DNA from: Drancourtella massiliensis
GTDB lineage: Bacteria > Bacillota > Clostridia > Lachnospirales > Lachnospiraceae
DNA length: 64,000 nt
Direction of reading: 5' to 3'
Assembly: GCF_016900655.1 (NCBI RefSeq)
Contig: NZ_JACJKH010000012.1
Span: 39,060 to 103,059 of the forward strand
Below are positions 35,792 to 44,279 of this stretch, piece by piece. Positions within the stretch are counted from its first letter, which is position 1. Each line of letters starts with the position of its first letter. Position numbers and translations under genes: made by a program. The notes under the pieces were generated by a model. The model was not told the DNA's origin. It was given only the letters and a program-made list of their open reading frames with translations, and searched no databases.

Positions 35792-37078
35792 TTATTCTTC
35801 TACCGCATTATCAACAAGGAATGTAACAGCTTCCTGAACAGCCATGTCCAGTTTCATCTGTTCTTTTTCTTTTTCTCCCATGAATTCTTTCAGCTTGTCT
35901 GCTTCCATCTTGTAAGCATCAGCCATCTTCTGGATTTCCTCGTCGATTTTCTCATCGCTGATTTCGATGTTTTCCGCTTTTACGATCGCTTCCAGAACAA
36001 GTCTTGTCTGAATTCTCTTTAATGCCTGCGGTTTCAGCTCATCTGTCATCTTCTCAGCTGTCATTCCTGTAAACTGGAAGTACTGATCAAGAGTCAGCCC
36101 CTGCTGCTGTAATCTCTGAGCAAAATCATTTGCCATCTGTCTTACTTCTGTGTCAACCATGGCATCCGGAATATCCATCTGCGCGTTTGCAACAGCTTCT
36201 TCTACTGCTTTGTCTTCCTGTTTTCTCTTGCCTTCTGCGATCTTCTGCTCTTTGATCTTTGCCTTGATGTCTGCTTTGTAAGCGTCCAGAGTTTCAAACT
36301 CGGAAACTTCGGATGCGAACTCGTCATCCAGCTCCGGAAGTTCTTTTACTTTGATCTCATGCACTGTACATTTGAAGACTGCTTCTTTTCCTGCCAGGTC
36401 TTTTGCATGGTACTCTTCCGGGAATTTTACATTCACTTCTTTTTCTTCTTCCAGGTTTGCGCCGATCAGCTGCTCTTCAAATCCCGGGATGAATGCTCCG
36501 GAGCCGATTGTCAGCGGGTAGTTTTCTCCTTTTCCGCCTTCAAAAGCAACACCGTCTACAAATCCTTCAAAGTCAAGTACAACTTCGTCTTTATCCTGAA
36601 CCGGACGGTCTGTCACAGAAACTGTTCTTGCGTTCTTTTCCTGTTCTTCAACAAGTTTTGCTTCGATCTCTTTCTGTGTCACACGGTTGGAAATCTTTTC
36701 AACCTTTAATCCTTTGTATTCTCCTAATGTAACTTCCGGCTTTAAAGCCACCTCAGCTGTAAAAATAAATGGTTTGCCTTTTTCAATCTGTACGATATCA
36801 ATCTTCGGCTGTGATACGATCTCAAGATCCTCTTCATCATATACTTTTCCGTATGCTTCCGGAATCAGCTGGTTTGCAGCGTCATCATAGAAAACTTCCG
36901 GTCCGTACATTTTTTCGATCATCTGGCGCGGCACTTTTCCTTTACGGAATCCTGGGATGCTGATGTTTTTCTTCTGCTTGTTGTAAGCTCCCTGGAGTGC
37001 TTTTTCCAGTTCTTCGGCAGAAACTTCGATCGTCAGTTTCGCCATGTTGTGTTCCAGTTTCTCTACTTGTAAACTCAT
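35792..37078 (-). CDS. tig: Trigger factor
   Basis: This 428-residue ribosome-bound chaperone and peptidyl-prolyl isomerase assists nascent chains. The ribosome-binding signature GFRKGKVPR lies near residue 45, the FKBP-like PPIase domain spans about 155-240, and the helical C-terminal arms fill the rest. It is first in the tig-clpP-clpX cluster. A TATACT -10 lies about 85 bp upstream with a weak -35. Confidence 0.97.
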   Translation of the reverse strand: MSLQVEKLEHNMAKLTIEVSAEELEKALQGAYNKQKKNISIPGFRKGKVPRQMIEKMYGPEVFYDDAANQLIPEAYGKVYDEEDLEIVSQPKIDIVQIEKGKPFIFTAEVALKPEVTLGEYKGLKVEKISNRVTQKEIEAKLVEEQEKNARTVSVTDRPVQDKDEVVLDFEGFVDGVAFEGGKGENYPLTIGSGAFIPGFEEQLIGANLEEEKEVNVKFPEEYHAKDLAGKEAVFKCTVHEIKVKELPELDDEFASEVSEFETLDAYKADIKAKIKEQKIAEGKRKQEDKAVEEAVANAQMDIPDAMVDTEVRQMANDFAQRLQQQGLTLDQYFQFTGMTAEKMTDELKPQALKRIQTRLVLEAIVKAENIEISDEKIDEEIQKMADAYKMEADKLKEFMGEKEKEQMKLDMAVQEAVTFLVDNAVEE

Positions 37079-37240
37079 TTACATTTCCTCCTAAATCTTA
37101 TCGTATATGCGAAAAGTCGGCAGACTTATCTACATTACACTGATTGTATGAGTATACCATATTCTTATTCGAATTTCCAGTCTTACCTTTACTTTTCCTC
37201 ATATTTTCGCCGTTTTCTGCCGGAAGACGCATTTTGACTC

Positions 37241-37915
37241 TTAGTCCGTGCTGCCGACTTCGTCCATTCGGAAAAACTGTTCCAGAAGTGTCTGGTATTC
37301 TTCCTCACTGACCGAATAGGTGTTTCCGTCATCTGCCTCCACTTTCACAATCACGGTCTCCGGATCGGAGTACTGCATATTCAGGTACGCTTCTTCCAGA
37401 AGATCATATGCTCTGAATAAATAATCATACTGCATCATCTCCTGAATTTCTTCTTCTGTTCCTTCATATCCTCCGTTCTGCGCGGACTGTTCAATTTCCT
37501 TTGATGCCTCCTGCAGCGCAGGTACGTAATTGACAAACAGATCTACCGGCTGAATCTCCACAGATACTTCGTACTCTTTTGAATCTGTCTTCTCCGCTTT
37601 CTGCACATCATATTTCATCACACTGAAAATCTCTTTTACAAGTGTTTCGTACTCATACAATGTATAATCACTGAGTTCATCATAACCGGATGTCAGATAA
37701 TCATAGACAAACTGATCGACAGCCGCCTCATAATCCTGTTTCAGTTCATATTCGGATGTATCCATGATTCTGGACGCCTCCGTAAATTCCCCCTGGAGTC
37801 TCTCATCGAGTACGGCTTGTACATACCCTGCTGCATCAAAGTCTCCACCGCATCCGGCAAAGGCCATCATGCCGGCAAGGACCGCAGCCGCCAAAGCACA
37901 GGCTTTTTTTCTCAT
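37241..37915 (-). CDS. Putative lipoprotein of unknown function
   Basis: This 224-residue exported protein has a basic start, a hydrophobic signal segment and a lipobox ending AFAGC (Cys at residue 22), so it should be lipid-anchored outside the membrane. The mature part is acidic, mainly helical, with many Tyr and Glu. It resembles the loosely defined clostridial DUF5105-like lipoproteins, but I cannot assign a family. AAGGAGG precedes the ATG. It lies alone between tig and the divergent CYTH gene. Confidence 0.75.
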   Translation of the reverse strand: MRKKACALAAAVLAGMMAFAGCGGDFDAAGYVQAVLDERLQGEFTEASRIMDTSEYELKQDYEAAVDQFVYDYLTSGYDELSDYTLYEYETLVKEIFSVMKYDVQKAEKTDSKEYEVSVEIQPVDLFVNYVPALQEASKEIEQSAQNGGYEGTEEEIQEMMQYDYLFRAYDLLEEAYLNMQYSDPETVIVKVEADDGNTYSVSEEEYQTLLEQFFRMDEVGSTD

Positions 37916-37987
37916 GATTTTCTCCTCCTTGTTCGTTTTTGATTCTATCAGACTCTATAAAAAAAAGCAACCTAAGTCCGTTTTCCC

Positions 37988-38016
37988 TTGTTTTCCTTCC
38001 GCAGTACATTTATACT
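37988..38016 (+). promoter_or_regulatory. Promoter of the CYTH gene
   Basis: TTGTTT (37988-37993), a 17-bp spacer and TATACT (38011-38016), about 40 bp before the GTG start. Confidence 0.65.
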
Positions 38017-38054
38017 GAAAGAACAGATCATACTATTACAAGGAGGAAACATTT

Positions 38055-38498
38055 GTGGAAATTGAACGTAAATACCTCATCGAATCCTGCCCTCTGCCTC
38101 TGGAAGATTTTCCATATCATGAGATGGAGCAGGGCTATCTGAATACCAGTCCCGTTGTTCGTATCCGCCGGTCGGACGAGGATTATACATTGACCTATAA
38201 ATCCAAAGGCCTGATGGTCCGCGAAGAATATAACCTTCCTCTTACAAAGGAGGCCTATGAACATCTTCTTACCAAAATTGACGGAAGACTGATTCAGAAA
38301 AGACGTTATCTGATTCCTCTCGAATGCGGACTGACAATCGAACTCGACTGTTTTAAGGGAGACCTGGCTCCGCTTATGCTGGCAGAAGTAGAATTTCCTT
38401 CTGTAGAGATGGCCGATTCCTTTACTCCGCCCTCCTGGTTTTCAGAAGATGTAACGTTTTCTGTTCTTTATCACAACAGCACATTAAGCAAATTATAA
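38055..38498 (+). CDS. CYTH domain protein
   Basis: This 147-residue protein begins with the CYTH signature MEIERKYLI and continues with basic and acidic strands (VVRIRRSDEDYTLTYKSKG, KRRYLI, IELDCFKGDLAPLMLAEVEF) of the triphosphate tunnel fold. Family members hydrolyse inorganic triphosphate or thiamine triphosphate, or act as adenylate cyclases; the short length suggests a small triphosphatase. The start is a GTG eight bases after AGGAGG. A terminator follows, then an XRE regulator. Confidence 0.88.
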   Translation: MEIERKYLIESCPLPLEDFPYHEMEQGYLNTSPVVRIRRSDEDYTLTYKSKGLMVREEYNLPLTKEAYEHLLTKIDGRLIQKRRYLIPLECGLTIELDCFKGDLAPLMLAEVEFPSVEMADSFTPPSWFSEDVTFSVLYHNSTLSKL

Positions 38499-38500
38499 AT

Positions 38501-38523
38501 AGCAACGTTTTGTTGCTTTTCTT
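38501..38523 (+). terminator. Terminator after the CYTH gene
   Basis: Stem AGCAAC / GTTGCT with loop GTTTT, followed by TTTCTTT. Confidence 0.75.
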
Positions 38524-38569
38524 TACATAGATACATTTTGTGGCATTATCTGAATTTTTACATAGAAAC
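38522..38569 (+). repeat. Direct repeat TTTACATAGA(T/A)AC ahead of the XRE gene
   Basis: TTTACATAGATAC (38522-38534) and TTTACATAGAAAC (38557-38569) are 35 bp apart and lie just upstream of a TATACT element and the XRE start. They may be the regulator's own operators. Confidence 0.45.
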
Positions 38570-38601
38570 TGATATACTGTTTCTAAAAATGGAGGTATGC
38601 C

Positions 38602-38982
38602 ATGGCAAATGTACAGCTTGCAAAGAATCTCAGGACTCTTCGCAAAAAATACAACTACACACAGAAACAACTCAGCTCTATCCTGAACATTACCAGACAG
38701 GCGTACTCTCACTACGAACAGGCGCTCAGAGAACCGGACCTGTCTACTTTGATCCGTTTTTCTGATTTTTATAAAATCACGCTTGATGAACTGGTCGCCG
38801 GTGTCATTGATGCCGATCAGATTCAAGAATCCTTTCCGGTCTATCAGTATCATCTTTGCGAAACAGAAGATCAGAAACACTCAATCTGCTTAACGGATCC
38901 GGAAATCGACCTTATTATGAAATACCGGTACTCCTCTGAAAATGACCGTCAGATTGTTCGTGGATTTCTGAAAGACAAATAA
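38602..38982 (+). CDS. XRE-family transcriptional regulator
   Basis: This 126-residue protein has an N-terminal helix-turn-helix of the Cro/CI type (about residues 5-62: LRTLRKKYNYTQKQLSSILNI then TRQAYSHYEQALREP) and a C-terminal part of about 55 residues without a recognised domain. GGAGG lies six bases before the ATG. It has its own terminator. Direct repeats upstream suggest autoregulation. Target genes cannot be told. Confidence 0.88.
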   Translation: MANVQLAKNLRTLRKKYNYTQKQLSSILNITRQAYSHYEQALREPDLSTLIRFSDFYKITLDELVAGVIDADQIQESFPVYQYHLCETEDQKHSICLTDPEIDLIMKYRYSSENDRQIVRGFLKDK

Positions 38983-39019
38983 TCCCCTAACCGTACTAAC
39001 GGAAAGGGGATTTCTTATT
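38981..39019. terminator. Terminator between the XRE gene and lysC
   Basis: Stem AATCCCC / GGGGATT followed by TTCTTATTTTT on the plus strand; it may also serve the convergent lysC end. Confidence 0.75.
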
Positions 39020-39029
39020 TTTCTGTTTT

Positions 39030-40238
39030 TTAATCATTCAGTCCAAATCCGTCATGGATTGCAATCATTGCTTTTTCTGTATCTTTTTCATCGATCAGAA
39101 CAGTGATACGGATTTCAGATGTGGAAATCATGTTGATATTGATGTTGGAGTTAAACAGAGATTCAAACATCTTTGCCGCAACTCCCGGATTGCTGAGCAT
39201 ACCGGCTCCTACAATGGATACCTTTGCCACATCGGTGCTGTATGTAAGCTCTTTGATCGTAAGAACTTCTTTTTTCTCTTCAAGAATAGCAAGTGCTTCT
39301 TTCAGATCTTCCTCGGATACGGTAAAAGAAATATCCTTTGTTCCGTTTCTTCCTACAGACTGCAGGATGATATCCACATTGATGTTGTTTTTCGCAAGTG
39401 TATTAAAGATTTTGAACGCGATTCCCGGCTCATCTTTTACTCCAATCGCAGAAATTCTTACTGTATTTCTGTCAGCCGCCACACCGGTGATTAACATTTT
39501 TTCCATTTTTACTACCTCCTTGACTACGGTTCCCTCTTCTGATGTAAGACTGGAGCGTACAACCAGCTCGACGCCATACTTCTTCGCCATCTCAACGGAC
39601 CGGTTATGAAGCACCTTTGCTCCTGAAGTCGCAAGTTCCAGCATTTCATCGTAAATAATCTCGTCAATTTTTCTTGCATTTTTTACAATTCTCGGATCTG
39701 CCGTGTAGACACCGTCCACATCGGTATAGATTTCGCACTTGTCAGCATGAAGTGCTGCCGCAAGCGCAACCGCAGTAGTATCGGAACCGCCTCGTCCCAG
39801 GGTAGAGTAATCATCGTATTTGTTAATTCCCTGGAATCCGGTCACAATTACAATCTTTCTCGCTTCCAGTTCATGCTGGATCCGCTCAGTATCGATCCGT
39901 TTGAATCTTGCATTTCCATATCTTGCCGTACAGTGCATCCGCACCTGAAAAGCGTTCAGAGAGATTGCCGGGACATCATATGAGTGAAATGCCATCGCCA
40001 TCAGCGCAACGGATACCTGCTCTCCCGTAGTCAGGAGCATATCCAGCTCCCTTTTCGGCGCGTTTGGATTGATGCTCTGCGCCAGTTCCAGAAGTTCGTC
40101 TGTTGTATCTCCCATAGCTGAAAGTACTACAATTACATCATTCCCTTTTTTATAATCCTCAATGCAGCGCCTTGCCACATTGAAGATTCTTTCTCTGTTT
40201 GCGACAGAGCTTCCCCCGAATTTCTTTACTATCAGCAT
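39030..40238 (-). CDS. lysC: Aspartate kinase
   Basis: This 402-residue enzyme phosphorylates aspartate, the first step toward lysine, threonine and methionine. The N-terminal kinase domain starts LIVKKFGGSSVAN; GRGGSDTTAVALAAAL and YTDVDGVYTADPRIV are present. Two C-terminal ACT domains (about 265-400) provide feedback control, and the SVGRNGTKDISFTV type suggests lysine and/or threonine inhibition. It is the last gene of the hom-apgM-lysC series. No lysine riboswitch is seen. Confidence 0.95.
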   Translation of the reverse strand: MLIVKKFGGSSVANRERIFNVARRCIEDYKKGNDVIVVLSAMGDTTDELLELAQSINPNAPKRELDMLLTTGEQVSVALMAMAFHSYDVPAISLNAFQVRMHCTARYGNARFKRIDTERIQHELEARKIVIVTGFQGINKYDDYSTLGRGGSDTTAVALAAALHADKCEIYTDVDGVYTADPRIVKNARKIDEIIYDEMLELATSGAKVLHNRSVEMAKKYGVELVVRSSLTSEEGTVVKEVVKMEKMLITGVAADRNTVRISAIGVKDEPGIAFKIFNTLAKNNINVDIILQSVGRNGTKDISFTVSEEDLKEALAILEEKKEVLTIKELTYSTDVAKVSIVGAGMLSNPGVAAKMFESLFNSNININMISTSEIRITVLIDEKDTEKAMIAIHDGFGLND

Positions 40239-40247
40239 AATTTCCTC

Positions 40248-41453
40248 CTAGTATTCAAATAAGTGTTCGATCAGATGATATCCATTTTTTTCCCATCTTC
40301 CTGACTGCACAGCCGTCCTTTCACAGTAGCTCTCTGCCCCGTTTTCAGGTCTTTTTCTGTCGTAGAGAAGATAGGGAACCGGATCCGCGGTATGTGTTCT
40401 GGCAGCAATCGGTGTCGGATGATCCGGCAGAATCAGCAGTCTGTACGGTTCTCCCGATGAATCCATCGCCTCCCTGACAATCCGGATCAGCCTCTGATCC
40501 AGAAATTCGATTGCCCGGACCTTCTTTTCCACGCTGCCCTGATGTCCCATTTCATCCGGCGCTTCCACATGGATATAGGCGAAATCGTAGCCTTCATCAA
40601 GCAGCGCACGGACTGCCGACTGTGCCTTTCCTTCATAATTCGTATGAAGGCCGCCGTCCGCTCCTTCTACATGAACAATTTTCATTCCGCTTCCGGCGGC
40701 AATCCCTTTCAGGAGATCCACCGCCGAAATCATCACGCCTCTTTTTCCGGTCTTTTCCTGAAAATCCGGCAGTTTTGGCCTTTTTCCCGCTCCCCAGAAC
40801 CAGGCGGAATTGGCCGGCCGAAGCCCCTGGGCTTTCCGCTTTAGATTAACCGGATGCTCTTTTAAAACTCGATAGCTTTCTTTCATCATTGCCAAAAGCA
40901 TCGGATCCCCCGGAAGATATTCCCGGATCTGATTTGTCAGAATATCATGGGGCGGCGTCAGTTCCATTTCGTGTCCATTCTTCCAAAGCAGAAGATGGCG
41001 GTAGGATGTCCCGCGGTACAGCTCAAATCCCGGTTTTAACACTTCCTCCTTCAGAACCTCCAGAAGGACACCTGCATCCCTGGTATTAATTTCATCCGAG
41101 CTGTGGTCCACAATTCTCTGATCTTCATAAGGGAGTGATGCATCCTCGGTCAGCGTGACCAGATTGCAGCGGAATGATACATCATCCTCTTCCATCCCTA
41201 CTCCGATACTGAGCGCCTCAAGAGGCGACCTTCCGGTATAATATACTTCGGGATTATACCCAAGGACCGACAGGTTGGCCGTATCACTTCCAGGTGCCAT
41301 CCCCTCCGGCACCATTGAGACGAGCCCGATTTCGCTCATCTTTGCAAGGCGATCCATCTCAGGCGTCAAAGCCTGTTCCAGCGTCGTCTTTCCCCCAATA
41401 CACTCCAGCGGCTCTCCTGCCATACCGTCCCCAAGAATGATAATATATTTCAT
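40248..41453 (-). CDS. ApgM-like phosphoglycerate mutase, candidate homoserine kinase
   Basis: This 401-residue protein belongs to the archaeal-type cofactor-independent phosphoglycerate mutase family of the alkaline phosphatase superfamily. It starts MKYIIILGDGMAGEP, with metal/phosphate motifs GSDTANLSVLGY, HVEAPDEMGHQG and LPDHPTPIAARTHT. Its place between hom and lysC, ten bases before lysC, argues for a role in threonine synthesis, and I recall that some members of this family act as the missing homoserine kinase; I cannot confirm the reference. No thrB lies in the window. The ATG at 41453 matches family starts. Confidence 0.82.
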   Translation of the reverse strand: MKYIIILGDGMAGEPLECIGGKTTLEQALTPEMDRLAKMSEIGLVSMVPEGMAPGSDTANLSVLGYNPEVYYTGRSPLEALSIGVGMEEDDVSFRCNLVTLTEDASLPYEDQRIVDHSSDEINTRDAGVLLEVLKEEVLKPGFELYRGTSYRHLLLWKNGHEMELTPPHDILTNQIREYLPGDPMLLAMMKESYRVLKEHPVNLKRKAQGLRPANSAWFWGAGKRPKLPDFQEKTGKRGVMISAVDLLKGIAAGSGMKIVHVEGADGGLHTNYEGKAQSAVRALLDEGYDFAYIHVEAPDEMGHQGSVEKKVRAIEFLDQRLIRIVREAMDSSGEPYRLLILPDHPTPIAARTHTADPVPYLLYDRKRPENGAESYCERTAVQSGRWEKNGYHLIEHLFEY

Positions 41454-41492
41454 CCGCAATCATTCCCTTCTGTTTTCGTCTTATAATCTATC

Positions 41493-42710
41493 TTATGATG
41501 CTGCACGGATCATGTGAATGACATTGTCAAACCTTGCAGCCGCGTCTTCGTATTCCCCTTCTTTCATGACATCTGTAATAAATCCGAATTCTCCTTCGCA
41601 GCCATCAGCCTCCACGAATTCAACCTTGCCAAAAGTATTTCTGATCCGTTCTTCATATGCTGCCCTGCTTCCGGACATCCGGACAAAAAACTTTCTTTTT
41701 ACATCCAGGCGGCTTTCAAGTTCCAGACGCTCTCCGGACCAGTATTCGCAGATTGTCTCGTTTCTGTATTTCGCAGCTTCCACGATATCTGCCGCTACTG
41801 CGCTGGCCGTCGGCATCTTTCCTGCGCCGCTTCCATAGAACATTGCATCCCCCAAAGCGTTGCCATGCACGAAAATCGCATTGAACACTCCATTCACACT
41901 TGCAAGCGGATGCTCTGCCGGAAGTATGAACGGGGCTACAACCGCCTCAAGCTTCTCTTCGTCCCGCTTCATCGTAGCAAGCAGTTTGATTACCGCATTC
42001 ATCTGTTTTGCGTAGCGCATATCCTGGACAGTAATCTTCGTGATGCCTTCTGTATAAATATCGCGAAAATCCACCTGCTTTCCGGAGACAATGGAAGACA
42101 GAATCGCTATTTTCCTGCAGGCATCCATACCTTCCACGTCCGCCTCCGGATTCCGTTCTGCAAATCCATTTGCCTGTGCTTCTTTCAATACTTCATCGTA
42201 ATCGGCTCCCTCATAGAACATCTTCGTCATCATATAGTTCGTCGTCCCATTCAGGATTCCCGTAATCTCTTCAATCTCATCCGCCGTAAGCGAAGAGACA
42301 AGCGGACGGATAATCGGAATACCGCCTCCCACACTCGCCTCAAAGAGGTAGTTGACATGGTTCTCTTTTGCGGTCTTCAACAGCTCCGCTCCATGTGCAG
42401 CCACAAGCGCCTTATTGGAGGTTACCACATTTTTCCCGGCTTCCAGACTTCTCTTCACAAAGGTGTAAGCAGGTTCCAGACCGCCCATTACCTCTACGAC
42501 AATATCCACACTTTCATCACTGACAATTTTTTCAAAATCATGCACAATCAGCTCCTGCACCGGATCCTCCGGGAAATCACGCAGATCCAGAACATATTTG
42601 ATCCGCACCTGATCTCCTGCGCACCGGTCAATCTTCTCCTGATTTTGCCGGAACACTTCCACTACTCCGGATCCGACTGTACCATAGCCCAGTACCGCAA
42701 CACTTATCAT
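41493..42710 (-). CDS. hom: Homoserine dehydrogenase
   Basis: This 405-residue enzyme reduces aspartate semialdehyde to homoserine with NAD(P)H. It has an N-terminal Rossmann motif VAVLGYGTVGSGV, the catalytic region GILNGTTNYMMTKM and EADVEGMDACRKIAIL, and a C-terminal ACT domain (about 325-400) for threonine feedback. The start at 42710 is three bases after the ACT-protein stop; in-frame sequence further upstream belongs to the other gene and has no homology. It is followed by the ApgM-like gene and lysC. Confidence 0.95.
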   Translation of the reverse strand: MISVAVLGYGTVGSGVVEVFRQNQEKIDRCAGDQVRIKYVLDLRDFPEDPVQELIVHDFEKIVSDESVDIVVEVMGGLEPAYTFVKRSLEAGKNVVTSNKALVAAHGAELLKTAKENHVNYLFEASVGGGIPIIRPLVSSLTADEIEEITGILNGTTNYMMTKMFYEGADYDEVLKEAQANGFAERNPEADVEGMDACRKIAILSSIVSGKQVDFRDIYTEGITKITVQDMRYAKQMNAVIKLLATMKRDEEKLEAVVAPFILPAEHPLASVNGVFNAIFVHGNALGDAMFYGSGAGKMPTASAVAADIVEAAKYRNETICEYWSGERLELESRLDVKRKFFVRMSGSRAAYEERIRNTFGKVEFVEADGCEGEFGFITDVMKEGEYEDAAARFDNVIHMIRAAS

Positions 42711-42712
42711 TT

Positions 42713-43153
42713 TTATTCCCTCCCTACTATTTTCAGATAATGAACTCCGTTTTTTTCTTCGATTTTCGCAACCATTTCCGAGAGATTTCCTGTTGTGGAA
42801 AGGACTTCCACACTCATGGTAAGCGTTGCCACTCCATTGAGCGGAATACTTTGGTGAATAGTCAGAATGTTTGCCCTGCACTGTGCAACTTCACCCAAAA
42901 TCTCTGCCAAAAGCCCTGGAATATCTTCCATCTGCAGGACCATGGTAATAGTCTGTCCCTTTTCATTTTCATGAAACGGGAAAATATCATCTTTGTATTT
43001 ATAAAAGGAACTTCTGCTGATTCCTGCCTGTTCTGCCGCTTCGCCGATCGTAAGTCCCTTCTGTGTCGCAAGCAGATGCTTGACCTCCACAACTTTCAAC
43101 AGGACTTCCGGAACCGCTTTTCTGTTCAGCACATAGTATTTCGTCTTATCCAT
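42713..43153 (-). CDS. ACT domain protein (UPF0735/PheB-like)
   Basis: This 146-residue protein has an N-terminal helix-turn-helix-like part (QKGLTIGEAAEQAGISRSSFYKYKD, about residues 31-55) and a C-terminal ACT domain (about 70-144). It matches the UPF0735 family encoded next to hom in Firmicutes, which may sense an amino acid and modulate the pathway; the mechanism is not known. Its ATG overlaps the prfB stop by eight bases and AGGAG precedes it by seven. Confidence 0.9.
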   Translation of the reverse strand: MDKTKYYVLNRKAVPEVLLKVVEVKHLLATQKGLTIGEAAEQAGISRSSFYKYKDDIFPFHENEKGQTITMVLQMEDIPGLLAEILGEVAQCRANILTIHQSIPLNGVATLTMSVEVLSTTGNLSEMVAKIEEKNGVHYLKIVGRE

Positions 43154-44256
43154 GTACACTCTCCTGTTTCAGATATGCATTGATGAATCTGTCAATCTCG
43201 CCGTCCATCACTGCTCCTACATTACTGGATTCTTCGTTTGTCCTGTGATCCTTGACAAGACTGTATGGATGCATAACATAAGAGCGGATCTGATTTCCAA
43301 ATCCGATATCCTTGACCTCTCCGCGGATACCGGACATCTTCTCCGCCTGTTCCTGTTCTTTCATCAAATACAGTTTTGCCTTTAACATCTGCATCGCTTT
43401 ATCCTTATTATGATGCTGCGAGCGCTCATTCTGGCACTGTACGACAATCCCGGTCGGAAGATGCGTGATCCGGACTGCGGAGGACGTCTTGTTAATGTGC
43501 TGTCCTCCTGCCCCGCTTGACCGGTAGGTATCGATCTTCAGATCATCTTCATTGATCTCGATATCGATCTCTTTGTCAATATCCGGAATCACATCACAGG
43601 ACGCAAAAGATGTCTGACGTTTTCCCGCCGAATTGAACGGTGAAATCCGTACCAGACGATGTATCCCTTTCTCGGATTTCAGAAATCCATACGCATTTTC
43701 CCCGTGAACTTCAAAGGTCACGTTTTTGATTCCCGCAATGTCACCGTCAATATAATCCAGAACCTCCATCGAAAATCCATGACGCTCCACAAACCGGGAA
43801 TACATCCGGTAAAGCATCTGGTTCCAGTCACAGGCCTCCGTGCCTCCTGCTCCGGCATGGAGTGTCACGATCGCATCACAATTATCATACTCTCCCCCGA
43901 GGAGCGTACTGATCCGTACCTCCTCCAGGTGCTCATCCAGCCTTTTGACTCCGTCACGGATCTCTCCGATAAGACTTTCATCCTGTTCTTCTTCTGCCAT
44001 TTCCAGAAGGACTCCGGTATCTTCATACTGCTGATTCAGCTCTTCCGCCGTTTTCAGTGTATCTTTCAGCATTTTGAGTTCTTTCATGACTTTCTGGGAG
44101 CCTTCCGTATCCTCCCAGAAATCCGGTTCTTCCATTTTACGTTCCAGTTCTTCTACTCTTTTTTCTTTGCCCGGCAGGTCAAAGTGAATCCCTTACTTCC
44201 TTAAGAGGTTCCTCGAATGCCTGCAGTTCCAGTCTCAGCTGTTCAAGCTCAACCAC
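43146..44256 (-). CDS. prfB: Peptide chain release factor 2, with programmed +1 frameshift
   Basis: RF2 releases peptides at UGA and UAA. The coding sequence starts at GTG 44256 behind GAGGTG, runs 25 codons to an in-frame TGA (44179-44181), and continues in the +1 frame at GAC (44180), so CTT-TGA-C is read as Leu-Asp. The joined product is 369 residues, the normal RF2 length. The catalytic GGQ is in SSGAGGQHINKT and the stop-codon recognition SPF in RISPFNSAG. The gene lies 23 bp after secA and overlaps the ACT gene. Confidence 0.95.
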
Positions 44257-44279
44257 TGTTCTCACCTCTTTTATTTTTA

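Noticed and set aside
42711..42881. 57-residue N-terminal extension of homoserine dehydrogenase
   Set aside because: It overlaps the ACT-domain gene in another frame, and the family starts at the Rossmann motif that follows 42710.
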